DNA from: Spirometra erinaceieuropaei | Taxonomy: Eukaryota > Platyhelminthes > Cestoda > Diphyllobothriidea > Diphyllobothriidae | NCBI GenBank assembly: GCA_902702965.1 | Contig: CACRXP010000725.1 | Span: 2,847 to 66,846, forward strand | DNA: 64,000 bases | Reading direction: 5' to 3' | Shown here: one piece after another, positions 48,715 to 60,008 of the stretch | How positions within the stretch are numbered: position 1 is the stretch's first letter | Layout: the number at the start of each line of letters is the position of its first letter | Program-made: the position numbers and the translations under genes | Notes under the pieces: model-generated | Databases searched by the model: none | Seen by the model: the letters and a program-made list of their open reading frames with translations, nothing else | Told to the model about the DNA's origin: nothing

Positions 48715-48930
48715 AACCCGCCTAACAGCCCTTGCTATAAAACTCAACCACTGCTCTAATCTTGACTCTAACTCAGTCGCAAACCTTGACAAGTCAGTTA
48801 ACAATATTCCCTAATTTAACCGTTAACTTAGCTCCGATTTACCTAACCTTTAAATTTAGCCCAAAACCTCATAGTTATCCTAACCGTGATGCTATGCTTA
48901 AACCTAATCCTTAGTGCACCGGGAGTTGGC
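48715..48930. repeat. Degenerate telomere-like CTAACCC tract
   Basis: CCTAACAGCCC, GACTCTAACTC, CCCTAATTTAACCGTTAAC, ACCTAACCTTTAAATTTAGCCC and TATCCTAACC recur, in the same orientation as the other tracts. Confidence 0.6.
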
Positions 48931-49144
48931 TCAAAGCCACCCTTAATGCAGGCGGCTTCTATCAGCCCTACTGATTAAAATTCCAGGTCCATCGATTGCA
49001 TTTCGTTCAGAAGTTAAAAAGAGTCATCATAACTTGACTCAGCTATGAATCAATCACATTGGAGAGGGGAATAGGGACCGCGTCGTAATAAAGGGGCTGT
49101 TGGTAAGATTCTAGTAGATGCCTATTACTTTGATCCAATGTTGT

Positions 49145-49225
49145 GTCTGATCCTAACAAGGCACCTTCTCATTCCAACCGTAGCCTACATTCTAACGCTT
49201 AACTCCATAGCCCCTAATCCTCTTA
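49145..49225. repeat. Short telomere-like tract
   Basis: GATCCTAACAAGGC, TCCAACCGTAGCC, ATTCTAACGCTTAACTCC and AGCCCCTAATCC: a short and poorer member of the same class. Confidence 0.4.
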
Positions 49226-50505
49226 GTTTTACCAGTGGTCTCATAACTAACTCCTGGAATTCATCGAAAGACCATATATAATACAAAAGATTCATACATA
49301 TTTTTATACTTCGCTGAGTTAGCCAGACACCTTTTAATGACATCCAATGCAAGTTGTACCTCCTGTGAACTAACTTATGATGTTGAGATACCACTAATAA
49401 ATGCTGGGTAACTGGACAGAAATGGTTTACTGCCACTTGATCGTGTCTGGACGCTTACGACAATGAACTATCCCTTGCGATGATTTCGAAACCTAAGCTC
49501 CAAAACACCGCCGTAGTGTCAAAACCAGACTTGAGTTCAGAATAAGTGAGTCTGCAACGGCCTCATCTCACGCTTTTTATAGTATCGTCGATATTACATT
49601 TAAGAGTTTGAAGGAGGACATTTGGCTTTCATTCTCAAATATCTGATAGAACTCTCTGCAGGTTTTCTGATTAAGCTCTAACAAAAACTACAACAGTATA
49701 CTTCAGAGCACGCTGAGAAGCAAGTTGTGTTTTCGGAATCTTAGTTTTGTAGCAAGCGAATGTTGCTTAATGATTGTGGATAGTTGCTTGTGATATACGT
49801 AGCTGAAGAAACAAATCAAACGGTTTATCCTTAATCCCGTTTGTTTGTTTAATTTTTTCCGTAAAGTCTACGATTTTATAGATTCTTATCTGCGCATTAT
49901 TAAACGACTTTCGTTCTTCCCCTACGAGGCTGAACGCTTGCTAAGTTTCTATTTTTAAAATGCTCAGATGTCGGCCACAGAAGCGACGTTAACAGTTTTC
50001 AATCTCACCGGGTATTCACGAACATTTACCGCAGAGTCTGCTGTAAGCTACTTAGTAAAATCCGGAATATCTGCTTTACTTATAAAGTGGTTCCACTAGA
50101 CAGTCAATTCGTTTAAAATGAATTTCGATGTTGCAGAATAGTCATAATCACCGTTAACAAGAAAAAAATGCAACGGATGTAGCAAAAATAACTTTGTGAT
50201 TGTTATGTGGGAATAGGTGACAGAAGAATGTGCTTGTTTGAAAACCCCTTCCTCTGGTAATTTCCGTCTGGTTGTCGGTCTTTATTTACCTTCCGGTCTA
50301 ATAGAGAAGGTACTGACTATTTCCAGCCCATGGCTGGGCGCATAGTTTGCCTGATTATGTTACAGTTCCGTTGACTCATCTAATAATGCTAGAGCTCAAA
50401 TATCGACTTTACATTTTCCCCATGTGACCCGAAGCTAGCGCACTATAAACAGAAGTGCAAAACTAATGCTGTTTTCGTTTATTCTTCGCCCCCTGACAAT
50501 ATTAT
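49226..50505. other. Unassigned sequence
   Basis: No gene or repeat recognised across about 1.3 kb. Confidence 0.4.
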
Positions 50506-50509
50506 CTAC

Positions 50510-50783
50510 AAGTGAAGAAGAAGAGTCGAGCACCGGAACAATTCGTTTATTATCCTGAGCTTTCAGACTCGTACAGGAGTCCATCGCCAGAGGTTGTGAC
50601 AGAAACAGGACAAGCGGCAGTTATAGGGCACGTAGGCCCAGTCATCGACCGACGTCGCACGACTTGAGGTGACTGCCGCTTGCCCTGTTTCTGCCACTAC
50701 CTCTGACGATGGACTCCTGCACGAGTCTGAAAGCTCAGGACAATAAACGAAGTTGTCCGGTGCTCGATTCTTCTTCTTTACTT
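50510..50783. mobile_element. Compact foldback element (274 bp)
   Basis: Arms of about 110 bp face each other around a roughly 50-bp spacer. The left AAGTGAAGAAGAAG end, GTCGAGCACCGGAACAA, TTATCCTGAGCTTTCAGACT, AGGAGTCCATCGCCAGAGGT and GAAACAGGACAAGCGGCAGT are mirrored by ACTGCCGCTTGCCCTGTTTC, ACCTCTGACGATGGACTCCT, AGTCTGAAAGCTCAGGACAA and TTGTCCGGTGCTCGA on the right. Arm identity is about 90 percent, higher than in A or B copies, so this is probably younger. No coding frame. The arm may derive from the terminal region of a Penelope-like element; that is a guess from memory. Confidence 0.8.
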
Positions 50784-50885
50784 ATGCATACTTCTGGAAC
50801 TCGAAATGTCGCGTTCATTTGTGAATATTATCTACTTCAGGACACTTAGTGTGCCTGAAATGCAATACTAAGTCATATGCAGTTG

Positions 50886-51173
50886 ATATGCAAACTTATG
50901 AAATATCAACCGAAATTCCAAATTGCTTTTTTTGAATTGCTTAATCAAGAAGACTTGTAAAATTAGTCATCTTACAGTATAAATGCATAAGAATTAAATT
51001 AAGACAGGATGGCGGTCTTCAAACGAACTTCTTTCCAGCCACATGCAAAAGCTTAACTTTGCTGTAAACGACCACATAAGTAACACGATTTGTTCTCATT
51101 AATTTTCGGTGCCCATAAAAATCCAATTATGCATGCTCTTTTTTAACTCATCTAGGGGTGAATTACAACTTCA
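50886..51173. mobile_element. Family B foldback element, left part (split by A)
   Basis: CAAACTTATGAAATATCAACC, then GACAGGATGGCGGTCTTCAA, TTCTTTCCAGCCACATGCAAA, CATTAATTTTCGGTGCCC and TCATCTAGGGGTGAATTACAA follow the B left arm, then stop at the boundary of the A element. Confidence 0.75.
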
Positions 51174-52141
51174 CATTGAGTGGCCGATCTCATGAAATGT
51201 ATTTTGGATAAGGAAGTACTACGTAGAAACCGTTGTAATATTGATTATCATGCAGCAAAATCATGATATATTTCGGACTTGGCAGGATGCCGGTTTTCGA
51301 TCACACTGCCTTTCACACTCCCGTAGAAAACCTACCAGGTAAAATGACTACTCAATTAGCATATGTTTTTCTTTTTGATGTTCGATGATCTTAAATATTC
51401 AAATATATTTTATAAAAACCTCGAATAAGAGTATGGTTTCTGTCAGTTGATTGATAAAGATGCGCGTCACTTTTATATTGTATATTCAAAAAAGAGTCCT
51501 ATTTGGTTTAAAAGGTGTTTTCCAGTTGCCAAATAATTTGGATCCTGATCAGTCATCATATTCGCGCTTAGCTACTTCAGCCTACAAGATTCATGCGCTG
51601 CGCGTAAAGAAAATCGCGTATTCTTCTTTGTCTTTAAATGATATCATATATAGCCTGTATGACTTTGTAACGGATGCAGACGACGTTGTTCATTTTATGA
51701 GTAGCAGTCTTAATGGGACAGATATGATGCTATATGAATGGACATTGAGTTCCTAAAAAATCATACAATCAGAAACTATTTGAAAACCTAGTTATACATC
51801 TTCGTCAAGTATGAAATATACAAATGACGTGGTTCTCTGTCAAACAACTGAAGTAAAGCGTATTTTTATTTGTGGCCTCTATAAAATCTATCTGAATTGT
51901 CAAAACCATCGAAAACCAGGGAGAAATCGCATGCTAAATATATAGTCGTTTTGTGCGAATTACTGTTTTTACAGGAGTTTAAAAGGCAGTGTGATCGAAA
52001 AATAACATGCTGCTATGTCCGAAACACTATAGGATTGTGCCGCATTTTAACCTGAATTACAACCATCCCTAACTAATCCTTCCCAGTGGGAAACGCTTTT
52101 AAGAATTTTAGCAAACATTTCATGACATCGGTCCCTCACTG
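51174..52141. mobile_element. Family A foldback element inserted in a B copy (968 bp)
   Basis: The left end is CATTGAGTGGCCGATCTCAT and the right end ATGACATCGGTCCCTCACTG, followed by TA. The centre retains CAGTTGCCAAATAATTTGGATCC and GATGCAGACGACGTTG. B-family sequence lies on both sides and continues in register across it. The 101-codon frame 51451-51756 is chance arm/centre sequence. Confidence 0.8.
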
Positions 52142-52475
52142 TAATTTTTATTTAAACTTTTCTAACTATGAGATATTTTATAATCTTGAAATGCCCGTTT
52201 ATAAAAATAAGTGTTTTTTCTTTTACTAATATTGCTTGCAAAGTCTAAAATTTAGCTTACATCCACTGATAAATTTTATGAACCCCAAATTGTCTCTTAA
52301 AAACGTGGAACAATTTATGTTTGCGGTACGCAGAAAATATATGGTTTGTTATTTGGTAATCCCGAATGCAAGTATAACGGCAGGGCGGTTTCAAAAGCAA
52401 TCGGAAATTGGAAATTTTTTCGAAACTGAATTCAACCTCGCAGCGTATATGCAGCTAATAAAGAAGCAACACGAC
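52142..52475. mobile_element. Family B foldback element, central and right part (split by A)
   Basis: Resumes the B copy: GAGATATTTTATAATCTTGAAAT, TTGCTTGCAAAGTCTAAAA, ATCCACTGATAAATTTTATGAACC, TTTCAAAAGCAATCGG and AATTTTTTCGAAACTGAATTC. It ends near ACACGACC, where unrelated sequence starts, so the right terminus is lost. Confidence 0.7.
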
Positions 52476-52639
52476 CTCATAAGGGAAATACTCACGTCCA
52501 TTTCAAGAGACGGTCAGGTACTTAGTCCGTATTCGGAATGTCAGTTAGCTTTCAGGATCAAACCTATCAAATATATCTCCTGTGCCTGTTTGGTCAAATG
52601 TATATTAACAAAAATGGAACTAACCACATTTTCAACAAA

Positions 52640-52838
52640 CATAACACACCTTGCACATTCCACATCCCATTCCCAGATCAATAAACTTCCCTTAGATCAG
52701 CGCGCCCAACACGGTCAGTGTCTCATCAGCCACCTGTTCAACATCCCCAACCTATCCTGCCTACTCTGTCATCGCACATTCACCTTATGCATAGGCCTGG
52801 CCGGTGACCCGAAAATCTATCGGAGACTGGCCACCTAG
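52640..52838 (+). pseudogene. C2H2 zinc-finger relic, probable LINE tail
   Basis: At 52758-52838 the plus strand reads CLLCHRTFTLCIGLAGDPKI then YRRLAT and a stop. The first cysteine pair (C-x2-C) and the TFT..IGL.G core match the finger CPHC.RTFTS.IGL.GHLRIHR, but both zinc-binding histidines are lost (D and Y at their places), so it cannot bind zinc. It sits at the end of a 200-codon frame (52236-52838) whose first 80 codons are foldback-element DNA, so that frame is not a gene. From family knowledge such fingers close LINE reverse transcriptases in some tapeworms. Confidence 0.55.
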
Positions 52839-53205
52839 TATTTCTGTCACCGACATGCACAAAACGCCATGGCCTGCACCGCCCGCACCGCCCCGCAGAT
52901 TCAGCCATCGTATAAGCCGATTCGATCAGGTATGCATTCAAAAAACCTGTGCTGAATTACAACAGACCTGACCACACCATCACGCGCATCCTTATCAACA
53001 CAAGTTCTACGTATAAACACCTTTCACCACTCTTCATCACGGCCACATCCCACATAATTGTGAAGTCTTGTTTTCGGTTTCTTTCTTCATGCCGCTGCTC
53101 CGTTTCATAGTAGATCCGAGATTTCCACAACTTATGTGTATGATTCGAGTGTACGCGCGTGGGTGCGGGTATCGTGTGAGTGGTACGTGCAGAAGAGCAG
53201 TCTAG
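52839..53205. other. Unassigned GC-richer sequence
   Basis: Could be more of the LINE tail or the 5' side of repeat C copy 3. An 85-codon minus frame (52957-53214) has no motif. Confidence 0.3.
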
Positions 53206-53209
53206 CGCT

Positions 53210-53530
53210 GTCAACTACTGCGGTCATTTCCCACACCTCATATCTGCCCGGCTCGGACGCTGTCTAGGGCATCTGGATGCGAATGGGGAGTGAGGCCGAC
53301 GTCCTAGCGCATTCTCATTACTGTAAACAACCTAAGGCGCTAAGAGCTATCACAGTACCCTAAACGCCCAGGCTTGAGTTGTTGTCAACTAACGAAAAAA
53401 ACTCAGACTTCTCAGTCAGTCCAGTACGCATTTGAGAATAGCGAAATGGTTGACTGAGAGTAGGACAGCAATGACTCCTTCTTAATAGTGTTTTTATGGC
53501 ATTCTAATCCGGTGTGACTGAGCCTTACCC
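53210..53530 (+). repeat. Dispersed repeat C, diverged copy 3
   Basis: CATTTCCCACACCTCATATCT, GCCCGGCTCGGAC, CGCTAAGAGCTATCAC, CCTTCTTAATAGTG and GGTGTGACTGAG follow, in order and spacing, corresponding blocks of copy 1 (19165-19490) at roughly 60-65 percent identity. Confidence 0.5.
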
Positions 53531-53599
53531 TCTTCTCTTTTTTGTGTAAAAAATTGTTTTATGTGCTTTGTGGACATAACTGTCCCCATTATCGTCTTG

Positions 53600-54070
53600 T
53601 TTGGTTTACCACAAGCACAAAAACATATGGCTTGTAGATTCGGAATCCTAAATGAAATTGTAAAGGCATGTCGGGCTGAAGATTAATGGGGAATATGAAA
53701 AAGTCTTTGAAAACCGAATTATACCTTTCCTTCAGGTAAAAAATTAAAAGAAGACATCAATGTCTACAAAATGTGCAAATTAATGGATATTTCAGTACAT
53801 GTTTCCCAGGAAATATGATTGAACATGTAAGGGCATCAAAAAACCAGTAAGGAGAATTCAAGCTATATCATTAGTCAGTTTTTACAGAGTGCGGTTTTCG
53901 CATGCAGCCAAAAAGAAGTCCATGTGAAAACAGGCATTGTGTGGTAAATTAAATATTATAGAATTATACTGCATGTAGATCAGTTTTACAACCCTACTCA
54001 ATTAATCATTTCGAAACGAAAGCACATTTTGGAATTTCGCCTGACATGTCATGAGTTAGCCGACGTATTG
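53600..54070. mobile_element. Family B foldback element, right half
   Basis: Follows the B right arm: AATCCTAAATGAAATTGTAAA, AAAACCGAATTATACCTTTCC, GAAATATGATTGAACATG, CATTTCGAAACGAAAGCACA, ending CATGAGTTAGCCGACGTATTG, then TA. The left half is missing. Confidence 0.7.
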
Positions 54071-54083
54071 TACCTCATAAAGC

Positions 54084-54824
54084 CGAATTCCGAACGAACT
54101 TTTATCCAACTTCATTCAAATCTAAACTCTGCAACAAATGCCTACTTAATTAGCATGTTTGACCTCATTGAAGGAAAGGTAAAATGGGTTTTCAAAAAGG
54201 TTTATAATCATAAGATATTTTACTATCTTGAAATGCTCGACCCTAAAACATTGTGTCGTTGCATTGTGAAGTGCATTTGTGAAGTTTACAAAACTGCCCA
54301 AATCCACTGCTAAATTGTATAAACACATATGGCTTTCTCTTAAAATCACACAAAAATGTATGGCTTTCTGCACTCGGAAAACAAATGGTTTGTAGTTTGG
54401 AAACCGTGAATGCAAGTGAAATGGCAGGCCGTGTTTAAATTTATTCGGGCATTGGAGAAGGTTTTTAAAAACCGTAATATACACTTCCTTCGAGTGTAAA
54501 AGAGGAAAAAGACGTTATCTTTTATAGAATGAACAGGAGAATGAATACTTTATGCACTTTTTTCACAATATATAATTTAGTTTTAAGGGCGTCAAAAATC
54601 AATGCGAAAATTGCGTGCTACCTAAGTAGCCATTTTTATGGATTATGGTTTTGCATGCGGCCACAAAAGAAGTTCGTTCAAAAGCTGGCATTTTTCGATA
54701 ACCGAATTATTATAAAAGTTTGCTGCATGATGTTTAATTTTACTTCCCAACTGAGGTAGTCGTTTCAAGACGAAAACGCATTTCGGAATTTCGAGTGAAA
54801 TTTCGTGATTTAGTCTACCTACTG
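54084..54824. mobile_element. Family B foldback element, left terminus lost
   Basis: Begins in mid left arm only 13 bases after the previous copy ends (CCGAACGAACTTTTATCCAAC; AAACTCTGCAACAAATGCC), passes the centre (CCCAAATCCACTGCTAAATTG) and completes the right arm, ending GTGATTTAGTCTACCTACTG, then TA. The frames at 54029-54313 and 54146-54484 are arm sequence. Confidence 0.75.
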
Positions 54825-55640
54825 TATGTGTCGATCTAACGTGATTGCAGTTTAAGACTGAGTAGTTAAATCCTAGGCTGGCAATTCCATGGCAGCCAGT
54901 AGCTTACCGATAATGTTTAACTCAAAACAGTGACTATTTCTGTCTTGCTCGGAGTCCTCATCAGTAGGTCAACCACTGTACGTCTGCAAACGCCTGATAA
55001 ATTGGTCCTGTTTCAGTGTCTGTGAAGTAAGTGCCACTGAGTCGATGCTGAACAGTTCTTTTATGAGGTTGGGTGGTGTTTATCAGTAAACAAGTGAAAA
55101 GTATTCAGGAATACAGACAATGAATTTAGATTGGTCATTCATAATTTTAATTGGATGAACTAGTCAGGTTTAACGCATCATCGGGCTTAACAACCTGGAC
55201 TCGGACCCAAGACCAGCACTGCGTGAAAACGTCAGCAGCGGAGCTGGAGGTTAACCCCGGCAGGTAGAATGAGCAATGGATTTTTCACTTCTGAACGATG
55301 GCCTAGCAAAGGGATTTCGAAAAGTTGGATAAATGAACAGTTTGCCGCATCAATCACATCCACGTCCTCTTGTATCCAATTACATTGACCGCGCGTATTC
55401 TCTATCATTCCCAACACCTACATGCACATTTCGCACTTCTGATTTTGCGCCAGGATGCCTCGTTAACTAATCGATAATTTTTGTGATAGCAGCAAATAAT
55501 GCGCGACGACTTTTGTGTAACCTTTTATCTGTGATATCTCTGTGTTGTTTATCTCTGTCTGCATAATCTATTCTATATTATTTTAATGTCCTACAGATGT
55601 AAGGTTCAAAACGGTTGTTTAAATTTTATTTCCTCTTTTT
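54825..55640. other. Unassigned sequence with one minus-strand frame
   Basis: 55232-55417 (minus, 61 codons) has a balanced protein-like composition, with WIQEDVDVIDAANCSFIQLF and HRSEVKNPLLILPAGVNLQ, and above-average GC. No family recognised and no clear splice sites; it may be repeat-derived. Confidence 0.3.
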
Positions 55641-55645
55641 CATAG

Positions 55646-55805
55646 TAACTACCGGTTTGCAGAATCTGGATACATTACGCGGGTATTACGCCGAAGCTGA
55701 CACATTTCGGCTCATATCGACTTCTCGACCGAGACTAAAGAGATTTGTCCCGAGGGATTCACTTCAAGTGCGTGCGCTCGCGTTTTTGGAGATTAAAAAA
55801 CGGAA
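55646..55805 (+). CDS. Candidate internal coding exon, unknown protein
   Basis: A 160-base segment has a strong acceptor, TTTCCTCTTTTTCATAG, and a strong donor, GGAA|GTGAGT (GT at 55806-55807). An alternative acceptor TTTGCAG would start it at 55663. Between them one frame is open and reads TTGLQNLDTLRGYYAEADTF, then RLISTSRPRLKRFVPRDSLQ and VRALAFLEIKKR: charged, with GC-rich wobble positions, unlike the AT-rich flanks. The stop TGA directly after is made of donor bases, as expected for an internal exon. No domain is recognised, and the neighbouring exons are not visible within 3 kb. It could be host coding sequence or a retroelement scrap with fortuitous splice motifs. Confidence 0.4.
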
Positions 55806-55811
55806 GTGAGT

Positions 55812-58800
55812 AACTAGGCGATCAAATTCTGCACCGAGTTTTATGCGGCTGCATCATTCAGAAACACTTTCAACTTGATTTCTACCAGGAATATGGAAAG
55901 GAGATCAACATACAATTCCGCAGTAGATCCGAATTTCGCAATTTCATGCGAATGACTTCCGTTGTGTACACGGCGAATTGAGGTTTTTTGAACAAAATCA
56001 GTTGAAGGTGGAACTAAGTTCTTCGATGTCTCGAACGCAAACCTATGGCATTAGTTCTGCCAAACAAAACCCAGCATACGAAACGTCATATGGGCAATGC
56101 CCTGGAGACCGCACCTCTCGGTTACTCCATAATTCTCAATAAAAACTATTTTTAAACTCCACTGCCTCCATTTTTCTAACTGTTTATGATGTTCAAACGA
56201 AAATCTCGGAACATACTTTGTTTTTCATAATACTCTTCTGGCCTGTCCTTTTCTAAATTTTGGCTTATTCTTCCTGCGAAAGCAATGTTCCGCGTATTGG
56301 CCTTTCGTATAATGTTCTGTGAAGACTAATATGTACATGTAAAGAGTAGTATTGTCATTATTAATTCAGCTTCTGTAAGTAATCAAACTGTGCTGAATGA
56401 AGTTGAAGATTTTATATGTAAGACAAACTAATTGGGCACACGCGGCTCAAAACGTGTACTGCCACCGCATGCAGAGATTTTTGCTCATAAAAGCTTACGT
56501 GTTTTTCCCCTTCTGTCACGTTATGCCACAATTTGAAAGTCTACGCTGTTAATCCTTACAAATATGGTTTCTCGTCTATCAGCATTTGAATGTCTTTGTG
56601 CAGTTAACCCTTGTGCTTTGATGGCAGTTTAAATATATTTGGCTCAGTAAATCTCTAACGGTGTCGCATGATAATCACCTGGTACCGAATGGCTAGCGTC
56701 GACTACGAACTGAAGGAGAAAGCGAACCCAGACATCTGTGATACGAACGCCAGTCTCGTGTGCCTCAAAGCAACTGATAAAGTTCATTTTCAGTGACAGT
56801 GGGATTCGTTTAATACGGTTTTCAATTTCGTCGACCTCACCAGCAGAAACCAGTGCAGAAGTTATTGCGAAGCAATTTAACGTTTATGCTGCCCCTTTTA
56901 GCCTCGTGATAGTTTCGTTGAAACACGATCCAGAGTTTTAAGCGCTTAGGCAAAAACACTTACCTCAGAATAAATACTAAGATTGAGGAGACCCATCACA
57001 CATAAATCAGAAAATTTAAATCCGTTCACCATTCTTATGGCAAGGCGTTTCCGAAATGACATCGGGAAATTAAAGCTGTCTTCTTTAAGCAGCTGTACAT
57101 AACAGTTCCACCTCGCACTTCCGCAAGACGCGTACAGAAAATCTTATCTTTAACCTTCCAACCCTGACGTATTTCAGGGAAAAATCTTTTTTTTTCATTT
57201 CGACGGAAATACGCTGAATCCACAAACATGCAGAAGTAGCAAAACGATTCGAAAAACTTCAACAGAACGACTGTCACTTGATGAAAGAGCGCTTTGCTCT
57301 GCATGTTCAAATGTTCCTGATGGTGTCTCTTGTGGTTGCTGAGGCAACTTTATAATAAATCCCAACATCACTTTCGCCCTTACGTGGCCAAATTAAGGAG
57401 CATTACCAAAAGCCTGCAAAGTCATCCGGAACAACAGAAAGCGCGGTCGAATTTACAGACGGCTGTCGGAATTCTGTTGGTCTCCAATCCCCGAAACATA
57501 TCAGCGGTACGTGATTAAATGCGTGGAGTACAACGTCTGATAATCAAAGTATCTATCCGGACTTCGAAGCATTCAACAACCACGTTTTACCAATGGACCT
57601 TGCTCGTTATGAATATTGCTGCACTATTTTAATACGGAAAAGATTCATGAATAGTATTGGAATGTGCGTTTTTTGGTATTTAACGTACTTCTTCTACCAG
57701 CCACTATCCCAAGTCACAGTTCTAAATAATTTTTCATCCATGCGTAAAATAGTAGGCAAAAACCTTTGCGCACTCGTGTTTTACTTTTCTTGCTCATGAC
57801 TCAGTTGAAAGAGGTTTTTAGAAGATTACAATTTTTGGCAAATCAGAAGTGCCTTATCTTTTTAATAATCAATCTGTACATTTAGGTATCTTCGTGCTGT
57901 AAAAAGCGACCATAACGCCCACATAAAACCTTTGACTTTAATCTTCCCCTTTTTCGTGCATACACAAATATTTTTTCCGCAATCATGATTAAGTCCGCTA
58001 ATAGGCCATAATTTTGTATTTTGACGGTTTATACGGTCTACCCTCGGACAAGCTCGAGGTGGCCTTCTGTTTTGGCGGTCCGAGAAGTATGTTGGGAGTT
58101 GTGTAGTCCATTTATAATTGTACAGCGGCAGTTGATAATGTAAAAGACAAACAAAATAGCCCAAATAGGAGCTACAAATATTAATCGTTGCGAAATAATG
58201 CTTCCTTAAATACGGGGTAAAAACCGATCACTCGGTAAGAACATGCCATTATTTCGAGCATCCTAATCGCTTCTCATATCCGTCTGCATATACCCACGGA
58301 AATAATGAAACATTTTACGTCATCGATTTTACCTTTTTATTACCCGATCGGCTGTCTTGGGCATTTTAGATGCCGTAGATGATCTACTTGTGGAGTCAAA
58401 TCCACGCATCTAATGTACATGCGATGACCACCCTACTATGCTTATACAATCGTTCTCTGGAATTTAAGATTATTTACATAACAGACAACGACACCTTGTG
58501 TGCCTTTTCATGATGGTTCGTGTTTTAACAGAAGAGACAAAGTGTGGCTTAGTCCAGCTAGCCTTGTGGGTCCGAGCTAGCATCCGTTTTTTCCCGTTTG
58601 AAACGTGTAACTGGAGTAACTTTTACTGTTTAAAGTGTACTAGCTGAGGTTTGAACATCTGTCTGGGTAATAAACAAGGTTGATGCTGCCCGTCGCCAGT
58701 CTAAGTTAAGTTCTTCCGTCCCGTTGATTAGGAGTCGACTTAGACGTAATCTACGGGTATTTTCTCGCTGCAGTCATCAACATGTTGTATTTCGCATACG

Positions 58801-59070
58801 TATCGACGCATGCTAATTTGCGTTTATTGTAGTCGCTCGTAGTATATTAATTGTGCTAGCAGACGGTCCTGTATAGACTACTTTTTATGACCTAATGCAC
58901 TTGTCCATTTGTAGAACTTATTTTACTCAGAGATGAGCAGTAACTGTAAAAAATGACATCGCTTTCTATGATTCTCATTTCTAAGAGTTTTCGATTTCGA
59001 CTTTTAGGTTTCATTGTACCTTAAATGCGCCCCAACGTCTTCCGGAAGGCAACAGAGTAACCATTAACGA
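55812..59070. other. Unassigned sequence
   Basis: If the 55.6-kb exon is real this is intron. Frames at 57035-57310 (minus), 57330-57518 (plus) and 57862-58164 (minus) carry no recognisable domain. No A, B, C or D copy seen. Confidence 0.35.
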
Positions 59071-59074
59071 CGTA

Positions 59075-60008
59075 GAGCGAATGACTACTCTTACACAATG
59101 TTGACGGAAATCCAGAAATGCGTTTTCGATTCGGAAGAATGACTCAGGTGGGGTTACAATATTTATTGTCATACGGCCTATTCATATAGACTATCAGACC
59201 CAACAGGATGTCGCTTTTGAATACATCTCTGTCTAGGCCTCCTAAATAAACCACACTCAATAAAAATGATAACTAAAGGGCATGCATTTTTCACATTGGA
59301 TTTTTTATTGTCTTGCAAATTTAAAATATGATAAAAAACATGCTAAAATGCTTTCTCTCACTAGCTTGGTAGAGAATCGCATTGTATTTGCAACCTTTGC
59401 TCGAAGAAAGTGTGTGTTTGGGTTTTGAAAACTTTTCCAGTTGCCGAACGATTTTGAGTCCGATCAGCCTTTGCACTAACATTTAGCGGTCTCAGTCAAC
59501 AGGGTGCATGTTTCCTCTATGTATTGAGGTTGATAACGTCTCACAGTATATTCGGACTATGTTACACTTTTAACGAGGAGCATTGGTAAACGAATAGGAA
59601 CAATGCTACTCGAATGTTCGTCGTACGGTCTGTAAAAATTCATGATTAGAAACATTTAAAACCAAAACACACCTCTTCTTGGAGTATAAAATGGGAAAGC
59701 AAGGCGACTTTCTGCCAAATGTGTAAAAAAGCGTTTTTAAGCATGTTTTCTATTAAATAGGCTAGAATTTATAAAACCACCAAAATTCATTCTACAATAT
59801 GCATGTTACTTAATTAGTCATTTTTACGGAGTGTAATTTAGTACGTCAAAAAGAACTGCATTCGAAAGCCGACATGCTGACGAGTCCGAAATACTGTAGG
59901 ATCATGCCGCCCTTTAATCAATGTTACCACCCCACCTAGGTAATACTTCTTATTCGCAAAGGCATTTCAGAATGTTGACCAACACTTGATAATATCGGCC
60001 ACTCACTG
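59075..60008. mobile_element. Family A foldback element (about 934 bp)
   Basis: The left end is decayed (GAGCGAATGACTACTC in place of CAGTGAGTGACCGATC) but the arm is clear: AATGCGTTTTCGATTCGGAAG, CAACAGGATGTCGCTTTTGAA, CAGTTGCCGAACGATTTTGAG. The right arm is good (AAAGCCGACATGCTGACGAG) and ends CGGCCACTCACTG. The left flank is TA; the right flank is TC. Confidence 0.75.

Noticed and set aside
51451..51756. The 101-codon plus frame as a transposase remnant.
   Set aside because: It lies over the arm-centre junction of an A element, is not kept in other A copies, and has no transposase motif.
52236..52838. The 200-codon plus-strand frame as a gene.
   Set aside because: It runs from B-element sequence through unassigned DNA into a dead zinc finger; the join is accidental.
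54029..54484. Overlapping 94- and 112-codon frames on opposite strands.
   Set aside because: Both fall inside B-element arms, where complementary sequence yields mirrored chance frames.
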